From the NCBI GenBank assembly GCA_910576325.1, contig CAJTIM010000004.1, positions 62,001 to 126,000 of the forward strand: DNA of 64,000 nt. Reading direction: 5' to 3'. The notes beneath the pieces are model-generated. The model saw only the letters and a program-made list of their open reading frames with translations. It was not told the origin of the DNA and did not search any database. The translations under genes were made by a program, and so were the position numbers. Shown piece by piece: positions 33,031 through 41,164 of the stretch; positions within the stretch are counted from its first letter, which is position 1, and the number at the start of each line of letters is the position of its first letter. This DNA is from Clostridia bacterium (GTDB lineage: Bacteria > Bacillota > Clostridia > Lachnospirales > Lachnospiraceae).

Positions 33031-34017
33031 ATGGCAGACACACGCAGCCAGACAATAGATGCATTGAAGGGGATTGCGATCCTGATTGTGATGGCAGGAC
33101 ATGTTTTAAGCTGGAATCACATGGAGGATGGTTATCTCTACGATGCAATTAAAGTAATTCAAATGCCGCTGTTTATTATGGTCAGCGGCTATTTGTGTGG
33201 AATCGGAAGACGGGCGGCGGATTTGGCCGGATATGGAGCGGTGATAAAAAAGAGGGCATATTCCTACCTGGTTCCCTTTTTTTTCTGGATTGTACTGCAG
33301 CACCCGCTTCATCCTTTGGCAAATATATGGGAAACACTGTTTGGTTTGGATAAGGGACTGTGGTTTCTTATGACCCTTTTCCTTTTGAATTTTATGACCT
33401 ATACGGCTCAGCTTGCGGGGGCAAGGGCGGGACGCTTTCAAAAGCAGGTATTTTGGGCGGTGTATCTGGGCCAGTGTGCTTTTGTCGTGCTGGAAACCTT
33501 GTTGGGCTGGGAATTTTTAAGTCCCGGTCTGACAAGGCTTTATCTTCCTTTTTATCTGCTTGGCTATCTGGCAGGAGAATACAAAAAGCAGATTAGTGAA
33601 ATACCTGTAATTGCAAAAAAGCTGCTCTTCGCAGTATCTATGGCAGGGTTTCTGGCGCTGGTGGTTTTTTGCGATTTGCAGGATGTGGGAAGTCTGATGC
33701 TGCTTCTGCGCCAGCTTTTGGCGTCCGTGCTGGGATGCTGTGTTGTTGTATACGGAATGTCTTTTATCAGGGATGGAAGAGCGAAGCGCTTTTTGGCATG
33801 GCTGGGAGGATACACGCTGGAGATTTATGTACTTCACTTTCATTTTGCCACCATATTAAATCGGGGAATTGCCTATGAGCTGTACTCCTGGCAGGGAGTG
33901 ATTTTTGTGACGGCTTCCTTTGCGGCAATGAGTCTGATAACGGCGGTCATCATTGCGGTGACTAAGAAAATACCGCTGCTGAATTTTTTGCTTTACGGAA
34001 AACGCATTTTGTCATAA
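33031..34017 (+). CDS. Acyltransferase family 3 membrane protein
   Basis: A 328-residue polytopic acyltransferase-3 protein. TIDALKGIAILIVMAGHVL holds the conserved N-terminal motif with the catalytic-type His. MPLFIMVSGYLCG and a C-terminal LGGYTLEIYVLHFHF are also typical. GCAGGAGG at 33018-33025 sets the ATG at 33031; a longer in-frame start at 32983 would overlap prfA. It lies directly before the second MBOAT/SGNH pair, so it may act on the same polymer. It is the third acyltransferase-3 in the window. Confidence 0.87.
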   Translation: MADTRSQTIDALKGIAILIVMAGHVLSWNHMEDGYLYDAIKVIQMPLFIMVSGYLCGIGRRAADLAGYGAVIKKRAYSYLVPFFFWIVLQHPLHPLANIWETLFGLDKGLWFLMTLFLLNFMTYTAQLAGARAGRFQKQVFWAVYLGQCAFVVLETLLGWEFLSPGLTRLYLPFYLLGYLAGEYKKQISEIPVIAKKLLFAVSMAGFLALVVFCDLQDVGSLMLLLRQLLASVLGCCVVVYGMSFIRDGRAKRFLAWLGGYTLEIYVLHFHFATILNRGIAYELYSWQGVIFVTASFAAMSLITAVIIAVTKKIPLLNFLLYGKRILS

Positions 34018-34029
34018 GGGGAGGTTAGG

Positions 34030-35385
34030 ATGGGATTTACATCACTGGTCTTTTTGGTTTTTTTCCCAATCGTATATCTGGTGTATCTTCTGATGCCTCC
34101 GAAGGGGAGAGCGTTCTGGCTTCTCATAGCCAGCTACGGCTTTTGCATCAGCTTTGGCTTAAAGTATGCCGTGATTCTTTTGATTTCCACTCTGGGAACC
34201 TGGCTGGCGGGAATTGCGGCGGAGAAAAGGCAGGGGGAGGCGGAAAGCAGATGGATAACGGGAGCCGCAGTTCTTCTCCATGTTCTTCTTTTATGCTTTT
34301 TTAAATATAACGGCAGTCATCCGGTTCTTCCGGTGGGGCTTTCTTTTTATACCTTTCAGGCCATCGGCTATCTGGCGGATGTATACAGGGGAACTGTAAG
34401 GGCGGAACGGAATCTGATTCGGTTCGGACTCTTTCAGGCATTCTTTCCCAAGCTTGTTCAAGGGCCCATTGAACGCTCACAGGAGCTTTTGGGGCAGATA
34501 CGGGAATTGGAGAAAAAGAAGCTTTTGGACCCGGAACGTATGCGGGAAGGGATGCTGCTTTTGCTATGGGGCCTGTTTCAGAAACTGGTGATAGCGGATC
34601 GGGCGGCTGTTGCGGTCAATGCCGTTTACGGACAGTTCGGGGCTTTCGGCGGAGGGGAGATTTTACTGGCAACCCTGTTGTATGCCTTTCAGCTCTACTG
34701 CGACTTTGCCGGATATACCAATATGGCCCGCGGAATTGCAGGGCTTTGCGGAATTGAGCTGACGGAAAACTTCCGGCGGCCTTATCTGGCGGTTTCTGTT
34801 CGCGAATTCTGGCACAGGTGGCATATATCCTTAAGCAGCTGGCTGCGGGATTATGTGTATATTCCTTTAGGCGGAAGCCGGAACGGAAAGCTGCGCAGGT
34901 ATATGAATGTAATGCTGACCTTTCTTGTCAGCGGGATCTGGCATGGGACGGGCTTTCATTTTCTGCTTTGGGGCTGCATGCATGGCGCGGTGCAGCTGGC
35001 GGAGACAGCATGGGAGAAGCTTCCAAGGATTCTGCGGTGGTGCCTGACCTTTGGCTTTATCAATGTGTCCTGGATGGTATTCCGGGTCAATTCCCTGGGG
35101 GATTTAAGGGGGATGCTTAAGCTTTTGGTGACGGATATGCGGTTCCGGGATCCGGCGGGAATGGGGCTTGGAGGCTTGGAATGGCTGCTTTTGGTTCTGG
35201 GCCTGTTCCTTGCGGCAGGAAAGGATCTGCTCAATGAGAAGGGCTTTGGAATTCGGAAATGGCTGTCAGGGCGGGGATTTTTTGTGCGTCTTCTGGTATA
35301 CACGGCCCTGCTGTCCGGAATAGTTGTTTTTGGCGTGTATGGTGCGGCCTATGATACCGGCGGATTTTTGTATACACAGTTCTGA
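34030..35385 (+). CDS. MBOAT family O-acyltransferase (second copy)
   Basis: A 451-residue AlgI/DltB-type membrane-bound O-acyltransferase and paralogue of the protein at 18006. REFWHRWHISLSSWLRDYVY and the catalytic SGIWHG (His about residue 305) with GCMHG (His about 318) are intact. LVQGPIERSQELL and LYAFQLYCDFAGYTNMARG are also family features. It is followed after 51 bases by its SGNH-like partner, a compact acylation module. GGGGAGG precedes the ATG. Confidence 0.93.
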   Translation: MGFTSLVFLVFFPIVYLVYLLMPPKGRAFWLLIASYGFCISFGLKYAVILLISTLGTWLAGIAAEKRQGEAESRWITGAAVLLHVLLLCFFKYNGSHPVLPVGLSFYTFQAIGYLADVYRGTVRAERNLIRFGLFQAFFPKLVQGPIERSQELLGQIRELEKKKLLDPERMREGMLLLLWGLFQKLVIADRAAVAVNAVYGQFGAFGGGEILLATLLYAFQLYCDFAGYTNMARGIAGLCGIELTENFRRPYLAVSVREFWHRWHISLSSWLRDYVYIPLGGSRNGKLRRYMNVMLTFLVSGIWHGTGFHFLLWGCMHGAVQLAETAWEKLPRILRWCLTFGFINVSWMVFRVNSLGDLRGMLKLLVTDMRFRDPAGMGLGGLEWLLLVLGLFLAAGKDLLNEKGFGIRKWLSGRGFFVRLLVYTALLSGIVVFGVYGAAYDTGGFLYTQF

Positions 35386-35436
35386 TTTGGAAACACGAAG
35401 CGGACGGAGATAATCCGCAGAGAAAGGAGGGGAAAA

Positions 35437-36507
35437 ATGAGAGCAAAGGGATGGAGCCTTTGGATAAAATTCGCAGGAACGGGTCTGCTGGTGCTGCTTT
35501 TGACGGGCCTTCTGACCAGAGGCTTAAGTTACCTTCTTGTGGATGACAGCCAAAGCTATACGCGGCTTACCATGCATGAGTTATATGAGGAAAAGGAGCC
35601 CATTGATACGCTTTTTTTGGGGAGCTCCCATTGCTTTCGCGCCTACAATCCGGAGCTTTTTACGCAGCTGACGGGAAAGAACTCCTACAACCTGGGCTCC
35701 TCCGCTCAGAATTATGATACCTCCTATTATCTTCTTCGGGAGGCGGCAGGGGATCATGATTTGAAGACAGTTTATCTGGATATGCACTATAAATTTCTGT
35801 TTGTGGATAAAAAGGACCGGGATCTGGTGCAGGCAAATATTATTTCGGATTATATGCGGCCTTCCTTGAATAAGCTGGAGTTTTTGACACGCACCTCGGA
35901 GCTTAAGCAGCTTACCAACCGCATTTTCCCCTTCCGGCGGGAATGGCAGAGGATGGCCGAGCCCTCTTATCTTAAGCAGGTCTGGGAGAAAAAGCGGACA
36001 AGGGCCTACAAAGACTATGAGCCGGTTGTGCTGGAGCAGGAATATTATGCGGGAAAGGGCTTTGTGTATTCCAAGGAGGAGCTGAACGCGGAGGCCATTA
36101 CCTGGTGGGACAATTTTACGCCTGTGGCTGAAGACATGAACAGTGATGTGACTTACACATTGTCCTATATCAAAAAAATCGTGGAGTTTTGCCGGGAGGA
36201 AGAGATCCGGCTTGTTTTTGTGACGGCGCCCAGCTTTGACAGGTATCTTGAGGCGGTGGGGCCCTATGATTTGGCCTATGGGTATATAAAGGATCTGGCA
36301 GAGAGCTATGGGGTTCCTTATCTGGACTTTAATTTATGCAAAAAGGAATATTTGGATTTAGAGGAGGACAGCTTTTTGGACGTGGATCATCTGAACGGAA
36401 AGGGCGCGGAGGAGCTGACGAAACTTCTGGCAGAGCTGGATTCCGGCCAGGTGGACGTTGACGAATATTTCAACACATGGTATGATGAAAAGAGTGCTGA
36501 CAGGTAA
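35437..36507 (+). CDS. Membrane-anchored SGNH-like acyltransferase partner
   Basis: A 356-residue protein with an N-terminal signal anchor (about residues 9-30) and an extracytoplasmic SGNH-like domain. DTLFLGSSHCFRAYNPELF gives the block-I Ser, YNLGSSAQNYDTSYYL resembles block II, and FLDVDHLNGKG near the C-terminus gives the Asp-x-x-His of block V. It is similar in plan to the protein at 20599 and lies right after an MBOAT gene, as AlgJ/AlgX-like and DltD-like partners do. AAAGGAGGGG precedes the ATG. The acceptor polymer is unknown. Confidence 0.8.
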   Translation: MRAKGWSLWIKFAGTGLLVLLLTGLLTRGLSYLLVDDSQSYTRLTMHELYEEKEPIDTLFLGSSHCFRAYNPELFTQLTGKNSYNLGSSAQNYDTSYYLLREAAGDHDLKTVYLDMHYKFLFVDKKDRDLVQANIISDYMRPSLNKLEFLTRTSELKQLTNRIFPFRREWQRMAEPSYLKQVWEKKRTRAYKDYEPVVLEQEYYAGKGFVYSKEELNAEAITWWDNFTPVAEDMNSDVTYTLSYIKKIVEFCREEEIRLVFVTAPSFDRYLEAVGPYDLAYGYIKDLAESYGVPYLDFNLCKKEYLDLEEDSFLDVDHLNGKGAEELTKLLAELDSGQVDVDEYFNTWYDEKSADR

Positions 36508-36547
36508 AAAGGGATGCATGACAAGGGAAACCGGAGGAGGAAGCATA

Positions 36548-37639
36548 ATGAAGATTATGGCTAACCGGATGGATCGGGGATTTTTCCGATATCAGAAGGA
36601 GTTTGAAGATAAAGCCCTTGAAGTACTTCGTTCCGGCTGGTATGTGCTGGGAAATGAAGTGAAAAGCTTTGAGGAGGAATTTGCCGCCTATACGGGCAGC
36701 AGATATTGTGTGGGTCTTGCAAGCGGTCTGGATGCGCTGTGGATAGCCTTTCGGGTGCTTGGAATCGGGCCGGGGGACGAGGTGCTTGTCCAGGGAAATA
36801 CCTACATTGCCAGTGTGATGGGAATCACGATGAACGGGGCAACCCCCATATTTGTGGAGCCGGATGAATATTTTAATATGGATACGGCGAAGCTTGAAGA
36901 GAAGATTACGGAGCGTACCAAGGCCATTTTAGCGGTGCACCTTTACGGCCAGGCGTCCAAGATGGATACGATTTCGGACCTTGCAAAAAAATACAATCTG
37001 AAGCTGGTGGAGGACTGCGCTCAGTCCCATGGAGCCCGCTTTGACGGACAGATGACAGGCACCTTCGGAGATGTGGGCTGTTTTTCCTTTTATCCCTCCA
37101 AGAATATCGGAGCCTTTGGAGACGGAGGCGCCGTAGTGTTAAAGGATAAGAAGCTGGCGGAGGACTTCCGCATTTTCCGTAATTACGGAAGCGAGAAACG
37201 CTATTACAACAAGCTGGTAGGAGCCAATTCCCGCCTGGATGAGCTGCAGGCCGGGCTTCTGCGGGTTCGTCTGCGCCATACGGAGGAGTGTGAACGGGAG
37301 CGCTGCCGAATTGCGGAGCGTTATTTAAAGGAGCTTAAGAATCCCAAGCTTCTGCTTCCCGGCGTGCGGGAGGGGGCAACGGCCGTATGGCATCAGTTTG
37401 TGATACGTACCTCCCGGCGCGAGGAGCTGATTGCTTACCTGAATGAGAGGGAGATCGGAACCATTATTCATTATCCTATCCCGCCCCATTTGTCAGAGGC
37501 TTATCAGGGATTGGGTTATGGACGCGGGTCTTTCCCAATCACGGAGCAATATGCGGATGAGGTGCTGTCCATTCCTATGTATAACGGAATGACAGAGGAG
37601 GAGCAGACCTGTGTGATAGAGGCTTTAAACAGCTTTTAA
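36548..37639 (+). CDS. Nucleotide-sugar 3-aminotransferase (DegT/FdtB/QdtB-like)
   Basis: A 363-residue PLP enzyme of the DegT/DnrJ/EryC1 family. LASGLDALWIAFR, GNTYIASVMGI, VEDCAQSHGA and the PLP lysine in FSFYPSKNIGAFGDGGAV match the FdtB/QdtB group, which converts dTDP-3-keto-6-deoxyhexose to the 3-amino sugar (Fuc3N or Qui3N) using glutamate. GGAGGAGG at 36533-36540 sets the ATG at 36548. It is followed 34 bases later by a FdtA/QdtA-like ketoisomerase, the preceding step. No dedicated FdtC/QdtC acetyltransferase is adjacent, so the amino group may stay free or be acylated elsewhere. Confidence 0.88.
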   Translation: MKIMANRMDRGFFRYQKEFEDKALEVLRSGWYVLGNEVKSFEEEFAAYTGSRYCVGLASGLDALWIAFRVLGIGPGDEVLVQGNTYIASVMGITMNGATPIFVEPDEYFNMDTAKLEEKITERTKAILAVHLYGQASKMDTISDLAKKYNLKLVEDCAQSHGARFDGQMTGTFGDVGCFSFYPSKNIGAFGDGGAVVLKDKKLAEDFRIFRNYGSEKRYYNKLVGANSRLDELQAGLLRVRLRHTEECERERCRIAERYLKELKNPKLLLPGVREGATAVWHQFVIRTSRREELIAYLNEREIGTIIHYPIPPHLSEAYQGLGYGRGSFPITEQYADEVLSIPMYNGMTEEEQTCVIEALNSF

Positions 37640-37673
37640 CCATGGCGGAGAGTGCTGTACAAGGAGGCAGGCT

Positions 37674-38096
37674 ATGAGGATTAAGGATCAGTATAGAATT
37701 CTGGAGTTCGGTGATTTGGGTGATGAGCGGGGCAACCTGGTGGTTGTGGAAGGAGAGCAGGATATTCCCTTTGAGATTAAGCGCGTCTTTTATATCTACG
37801 GTTCGGACAGTGAGGTTGTGCGGGGACAGCATGCCAATCGGAATTCGGAGTTTGTTCTGATAAATGTAAGCGGAACAAGCAAGGTACGTGTGGACAACGG
37901 CTTTGAGGAGGACATAGTGGAGCTGAACAGGCCCAGAATGGGGCTGTATCTTCCTACCATGCTGTGGAAGGATATGTATGAGTTCAGTGAGGATTCCGTG
38001 CTTTTGGTTTTAACCAATACCCACTACGACGGGACGGAGTACATTCGTGATTACGATGAATATGTAAAAGAAGTAGGAGGCAGTAAAGCCAGATGA
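37674..38096 (+). CDS. dTDP-4-oxo-6-deoxy-glucose 3,4-ketoisomerase (FdtA/QdtA-like)
   Basis: A 140-residue cupin of the WxcM-like/FdtA family that moves the keto group from C4 to C3 of dTDP-4-oxo-6-deoxyglucose. The N-terminal GDERGNLVVVEG, the signature EIKRVFYIYG and RGQHANRNSE (catalytic-type His), and a C-terminal DYDEYV are conserved. AGGAGG precedes the ATG. It overlaps the next GT2 gene by 4 bases, so the sugar may be handed directly to that transferase. Whether the product is the galacto or gluco epimer cannot be told by eye. Confidence 0.9.
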   Translation: MRIKDQYRILEFGDLGDERGNLVVVEGEQDIPFEIKRVFYIYGSDSEVVRGQHANRNSEFVLINVSGTSKVRVDNGFEEDIVELNRPRMGLYLPTMLWKDMYEFSEDSVLLVLTNTHYDGTEYIRDYDEYVKEVGGSKAR

Positions 38097-39034
38097 GCAG
38101 GCTCTCGATTATTGTTCCGGTATATTGGAATTCCGATACCCTGATGCTTCTCTATGAGGATATGAGGGAAAAGATTCTTCATAAACTGGAGGATTATGAA
38201 ATTGTATTTGTAGATGATGGATCCGGGGATAATTCCTGGGAGATTATGAATCAGATCCGGGATATGGACGGCCATGTAAAGCTGGTGAAGCTGTCCCGGA
38301 ATTTTGGAGAACACGCGGCAATTCTGGCGGGGCTTTCCAATTGTACCGGAGACTGTGCCGTGACCAAGCAGGCGGATCTTCAGGAGGATTCCGAGCTGAT
38401 TCTTGAGATGTATGAGAAGTGGAAGGAGGGCAATAAGGTGGTTCTTGCTGTCCGCTCGGACAGAGACGAGGGACCAATCCAGAAGTTTTTTGCCAATCTC
38501 TACTATACTTTGATGCGTAAGCTGGTAATTAAGGACATGCCCAAAGGCGGTTTTGACTGCTATCTACTGGATCGCCGGGTGATAGAAGTGCTTCTGATGC
38601 TGGATGAAAAGAATTCGGCGCTTACCCTGCAGGTGCTGTGGGTAGGTTTCAAGAGTGATAAGGTATATTTTCACAGAAAGGCCAGAGAGATTGGAGAATC
38701 CAGGTGGACGCTCTCCAAAAAGATAAAGCTGGTTTTAGATTCCATGATGAGCTTTTCCTACTTTCCGGTGCGTTTTATGTCGGGGATGGGAGTCACATTT
38801 GCCTTTATTTCCGTGGTCTGGGCCATTGTTCTTGTGGTTCAGCGCCTAAGCGGTGTGGAGGATGTGGCAGGCTGGACCTCCATGATGGTGCTGATGCTTT
38901 TTGGCTTTGGCGTGATCATGGTGATGCTGGGGCTGTTGGGAGAGTATATCTGGCGGGCGCTGGATGCGTCCAGAAACAGACCGCCCTTTTTGGTGGATGA
39001 GACAAGGGGCTTTAAAGAGAAACAAACGAGGTAA
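38093..39034 (+). CDS. GtrB/ArnC-like GT2 with C-terminal membrane helices
   Basis: A 313-residue GT2. IIVPVYWNSDTL, FVDDGSGDNS and the DxD-equivalent TKQADLQEDSE are present, although the first Asp of the usual DADLQ motif is replaced by Gln (QADLQ). GFDCYLLDRR parallels the DYRLM motif. Two helices at about residues 225-250 and 262-287 follow. It likely loads a sugar onto polyprenyl phosphate. The 4-base overlap with the ketoisomerase gene suggests the 3-amino-3,6-dideoxyhexose as substrate (inference). Confidence 0.85.
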   Translation: MSRLSIIVPVYWNSDTLMLLYEDMREKILHKLEDYEIVFVDDGSGDNSWEIMNQIRDMDGHVKLVKLSRNFGEHAAILAGLSNCTGDCAVTKQADLQEDSELILEMYEKWKEGNKVVLAVRSDRDEGPIQKFFANLYYTLMRKLVIKDMPKGGFDCYLLDRRVIEVLLMLDEKNSALTLQVLWVGFKSDKVYFHRKAREIGESRWTLSKKIKLVLDSMMSFSYFPVRFMSGMGVTFAFISVVWAIVLVVQRLSGVEDVAGWTSMMVLMLFGFGVIMVMLGLLGEYIWRALDASRNRPPFLVDETRGFKEKQTR

Positions 39035-39037
39035 GGT

Positions 39038-39970
39038 ATGGACAGGATTTCCGTCATTATTCCCTGTTACAACGAGCAGGAGGCAATACCGATTTTTTAT
39101 GAGGCAATTCAAAAGGCTGCCAGGGATCTGCCCCAGGCGGAACTGGAGCTTTTGTTTGTCAATGATGGGTCAAAGGATAACAGTCTGGCAGAGATGAAGC
39201 GGCTGGCCGAGCGGGATCCGCGGGTGAAGTACGTAAGCTTTTCACGGAATTTCGGTAAGGAGGCCGCCATGTATGCGGGTTTAAGCTATGCGTCGGGGGA
39301 TTATACCGCTATTATGGATGTGGATCTGCAGGACCCACCCGATTTGCTGCCGCAGATGTATGAGATGATAACTGCGGAGGATTATGACTGCATAGCCACC
39401 AGACGGGTGACACGGAAGGGAGAGCCGCCTATCCGCTCTTTTTTTGCAAGATGCTTTTACCGGCTGATGCATAAATTGTCCAAGACCGATATTGTGGACG
39501 GTGCCAGGGACTACCGGCTGATGACCCGCCAGTTTGTGGACGAGCTTTTAAAGCTTGGGGAATACAACCGTTTTTCCAAAGGCTTATTTGGCTGGGTGGG
39601 CTTCCGGACAAAGTGGCTGGAATATGAGAACGTAGAGCGCAGCGCCGGGGAGACGAAGTGGTCCTTCTGGAAGCTTTTGATTTACAGCATAGAGGGAATC
39701 GTGGGCTTTACCACGGCGCCTCTGGTGATGGCTGCCTTTTTGGGTGTATTTTTCTGTATAGTAGCTTTTTTGGCTATCTGTTTTATTATTGTCAGGACCA
39801 TTCTCTACGGAGATCCTGTGTCAGGCTGGCCCTCCATGACCTGTATCATTGTATTTCTTGGAGGAATTCAGCTTTTCTGTATGGGAATTCTGGGAGAATA
39901 TCTGGCAAAGACTTATATGGAAACCAAGAAGCGCCCCATTTTCATCTGTAAGGAGACCAATATTCCTTAG
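39038..39970 (+). CDS. GtrB/ArnC-like GT2 with C-terminal membrane helices
   Basis: A 310-residue GT2 with an intact IIPCYNEQEAIP, VNDGSKDNS, DVDLQDPPDLLP and ARDYRLMTRQ, followed by two membrane helices (about 230-258 and 268-290) and the GEYLAKTYMETKKRPIF end typical of GtrB. It starts 3 bases after the preceding GT2 and is the more canonical of the two. It probably makes an undecaprenyl-phosphate sugar for one of the GT-C proteins downstream (41165) or on the minus strand (44725). Confidence 0.9.
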   Translation: MDRISVIIPCYNEQEAIPIFYEAIQKAARDLPQAELELLFVNDGSKDNSLAEMKRLAERDPRVKYVSFSRNFGKEAAMYAGLSYASGDYTAIMDVDLQDPPDLLPQMYEMITAEDYDCIATRRVTRKGEPPIRSFFARCFYRLMHKLSKTDIVDGARDYRLMTRQFVDELLKLGEYNRFSKGLFGWVGFRTKWLEYENVERSAGETKWSFWKLLIYSIEGIVGFTTAPLVMAAFLGVFFCIVAFLAICFIIVRTILYGDPVSGWPSMTCIIVFLGGIQLFCMGILGEYLAKTYMETKKRPIFICKETNIP

Positions 39971-40020
39971 AGCGGCGAATGGCGGAGATTCGGACGGGCG
40001 TTTACTTGGCCGGAGAATGT

Positions 40021-41130
40021 ATGAAATCTTGCAAGGCTGGAATAAAAGATATGATGCAAAAAAAGCAGAGGCTGCTGACGGCAGTATTGGCGCTTTTCCT
40101 TTTAGCGCTGTTGATTTGGAATATCTGTCTTCAGAGAGAGCTTGGAAAGTATAAGCCTCAGATTGAGGCATATCTTCCGGAAGATGTTTATGTGGCGGTT
40201 GGAAGTACCATAGAGCTTTACAACAGTCAGGTAGCCTGGACAGGGATTCGGGAAGGATATTCCTTTAACTGGGACTGCCCGGTGGGAGAAAATCTGGAGG
40301 ACCGCTATTCCGTTACGGGAAAAGAGGAGCAGCTGGGAGAATATCCCCTGATCCTGACGATTTATGACTATAATGTCAATGAAGTTATGACGCTTAAGAG
40401 TACTCTGCATGTGGTGGATCAGATTTTGGAGGAAGAGTACTCTATTATGAATATGGGTGACAGTCTGTCCAACGGCAGAGAATGGTATCGCACCATTTTC
40501 TATTTGTCCGATGGACAGATTACGTTTACGGGAACACGCGGATGGACAAAATACGGTCATGAGGGCAGGAGCGGCTTTTCTGCGGAGGACTATCTGGGGC
40601 CTGCGGAATATTTTTCCGAGAGCGTCAGTGAGGGGATTCATCCTTTTTATGATCCGGTTCAGGAAATGTTTGACTGGAATTATTACAAGCTGTATACGGG
40701 CAAGGATCCCGATGTGATTCAGATTTTTCTGGGAACAAACGGGCTTGCGGACGATCCCTCCCATACAGTGGAGGCTATTGCCAAGATGGTAAAAAATATC
40801 CGCAGACATGATAAGGAGATTCCCATCTATCTGGTGAATACGATTTACTGGGCGGATCAGGAGAAGATTGGAACCATGGTACGCCAGGACGGGACGGCCT
40901 TTCTTCAGGGAGAGTTTAAGAACCGGTCGGATAAGCGGATTATGGATTTGATGAAAGCGATGGACAAACGGTTCGGGGATATGGATGGAGTTACATTAAT
41001 TCCGCTGGCCCTGATGCACAACAGCCGGGATAATTTTGAGCCCGGGGATGCGCTGCATCCGGGAGACGCGGGTGATCAGCAGTTTGCGGATGTGATGTAC
41101 AGTGTGTACTGCGGGACGCTGGAGCAGTAG
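40021..41130 (+). CDS. Membrane-anchored GDSL/SGNH hydrolase
   Basis: A 369-residue protein with a signal anchor at about residues 20-36 and an extracytoplasmic region. After a beta-rich N-terminal domain of about 100 residues comes a GDSL-type domain: NMGDSLSNG (block I), FLGTNGLADD (block III, Asn in GxND-like position) and GDALHPGDAG (block V, Asp-x-x-His). It may remove or transfer O-acyl groups on the polymer. ATG 40021 is preferred because GGAG lies six to seven bases upstream; an earlier ATG at 39979 has none. It follows the GtrB-like gene by 50 bases. Confidence 0.82.
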   Translation: MKSCKAGIKDMMQKKQRLLTAVLALFLLALLIWNICLQRELGKYKPQIEAYLPEDVYVAVGSTIELYNSQVAWTGIREGYSFNWDCPVGENLEDRYSVTGKEEQLGEYPLILTIYDYNVNEVMTLKSTLHVVDQILEEEYSIMNMGDSLSNGREWYRTIFYLSDGQITFTGTRGWTKYGHEGRSGFSAEDYLGPAEYFSESVSEGIHPFYDPVQEMFDWNYYKLYTGKDPDVIQIFLGTNGLADDPSHTVEAIAKMVKNIRRHDKEIPIYLVNTIYWADQEKIGTMVRQDGTAFLQGEFKNRSDKRIMDLMKAMDKRFGDMDGVTLIPLALMHNSRDNFEPGDALHPGDAGDQQFADVMYSVYCGTLEQ

Positions 41131-41133
41131 CTG

Positions 41134-41159
41134 AGAGATTACGGAACCGGAATAGGAGG
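41134..41159 (+). repeat. Dispersed pre-RBS repeat, short copy F
   Basis: GAGATTACGGAACCGGAATA followed by GGAGG provides the ribosome binding site of the GT39-like gene at 41165 and matches the 3' core of the repeat. Confidence 0.5.
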
Positions 41160-41164
41160 TCAAA

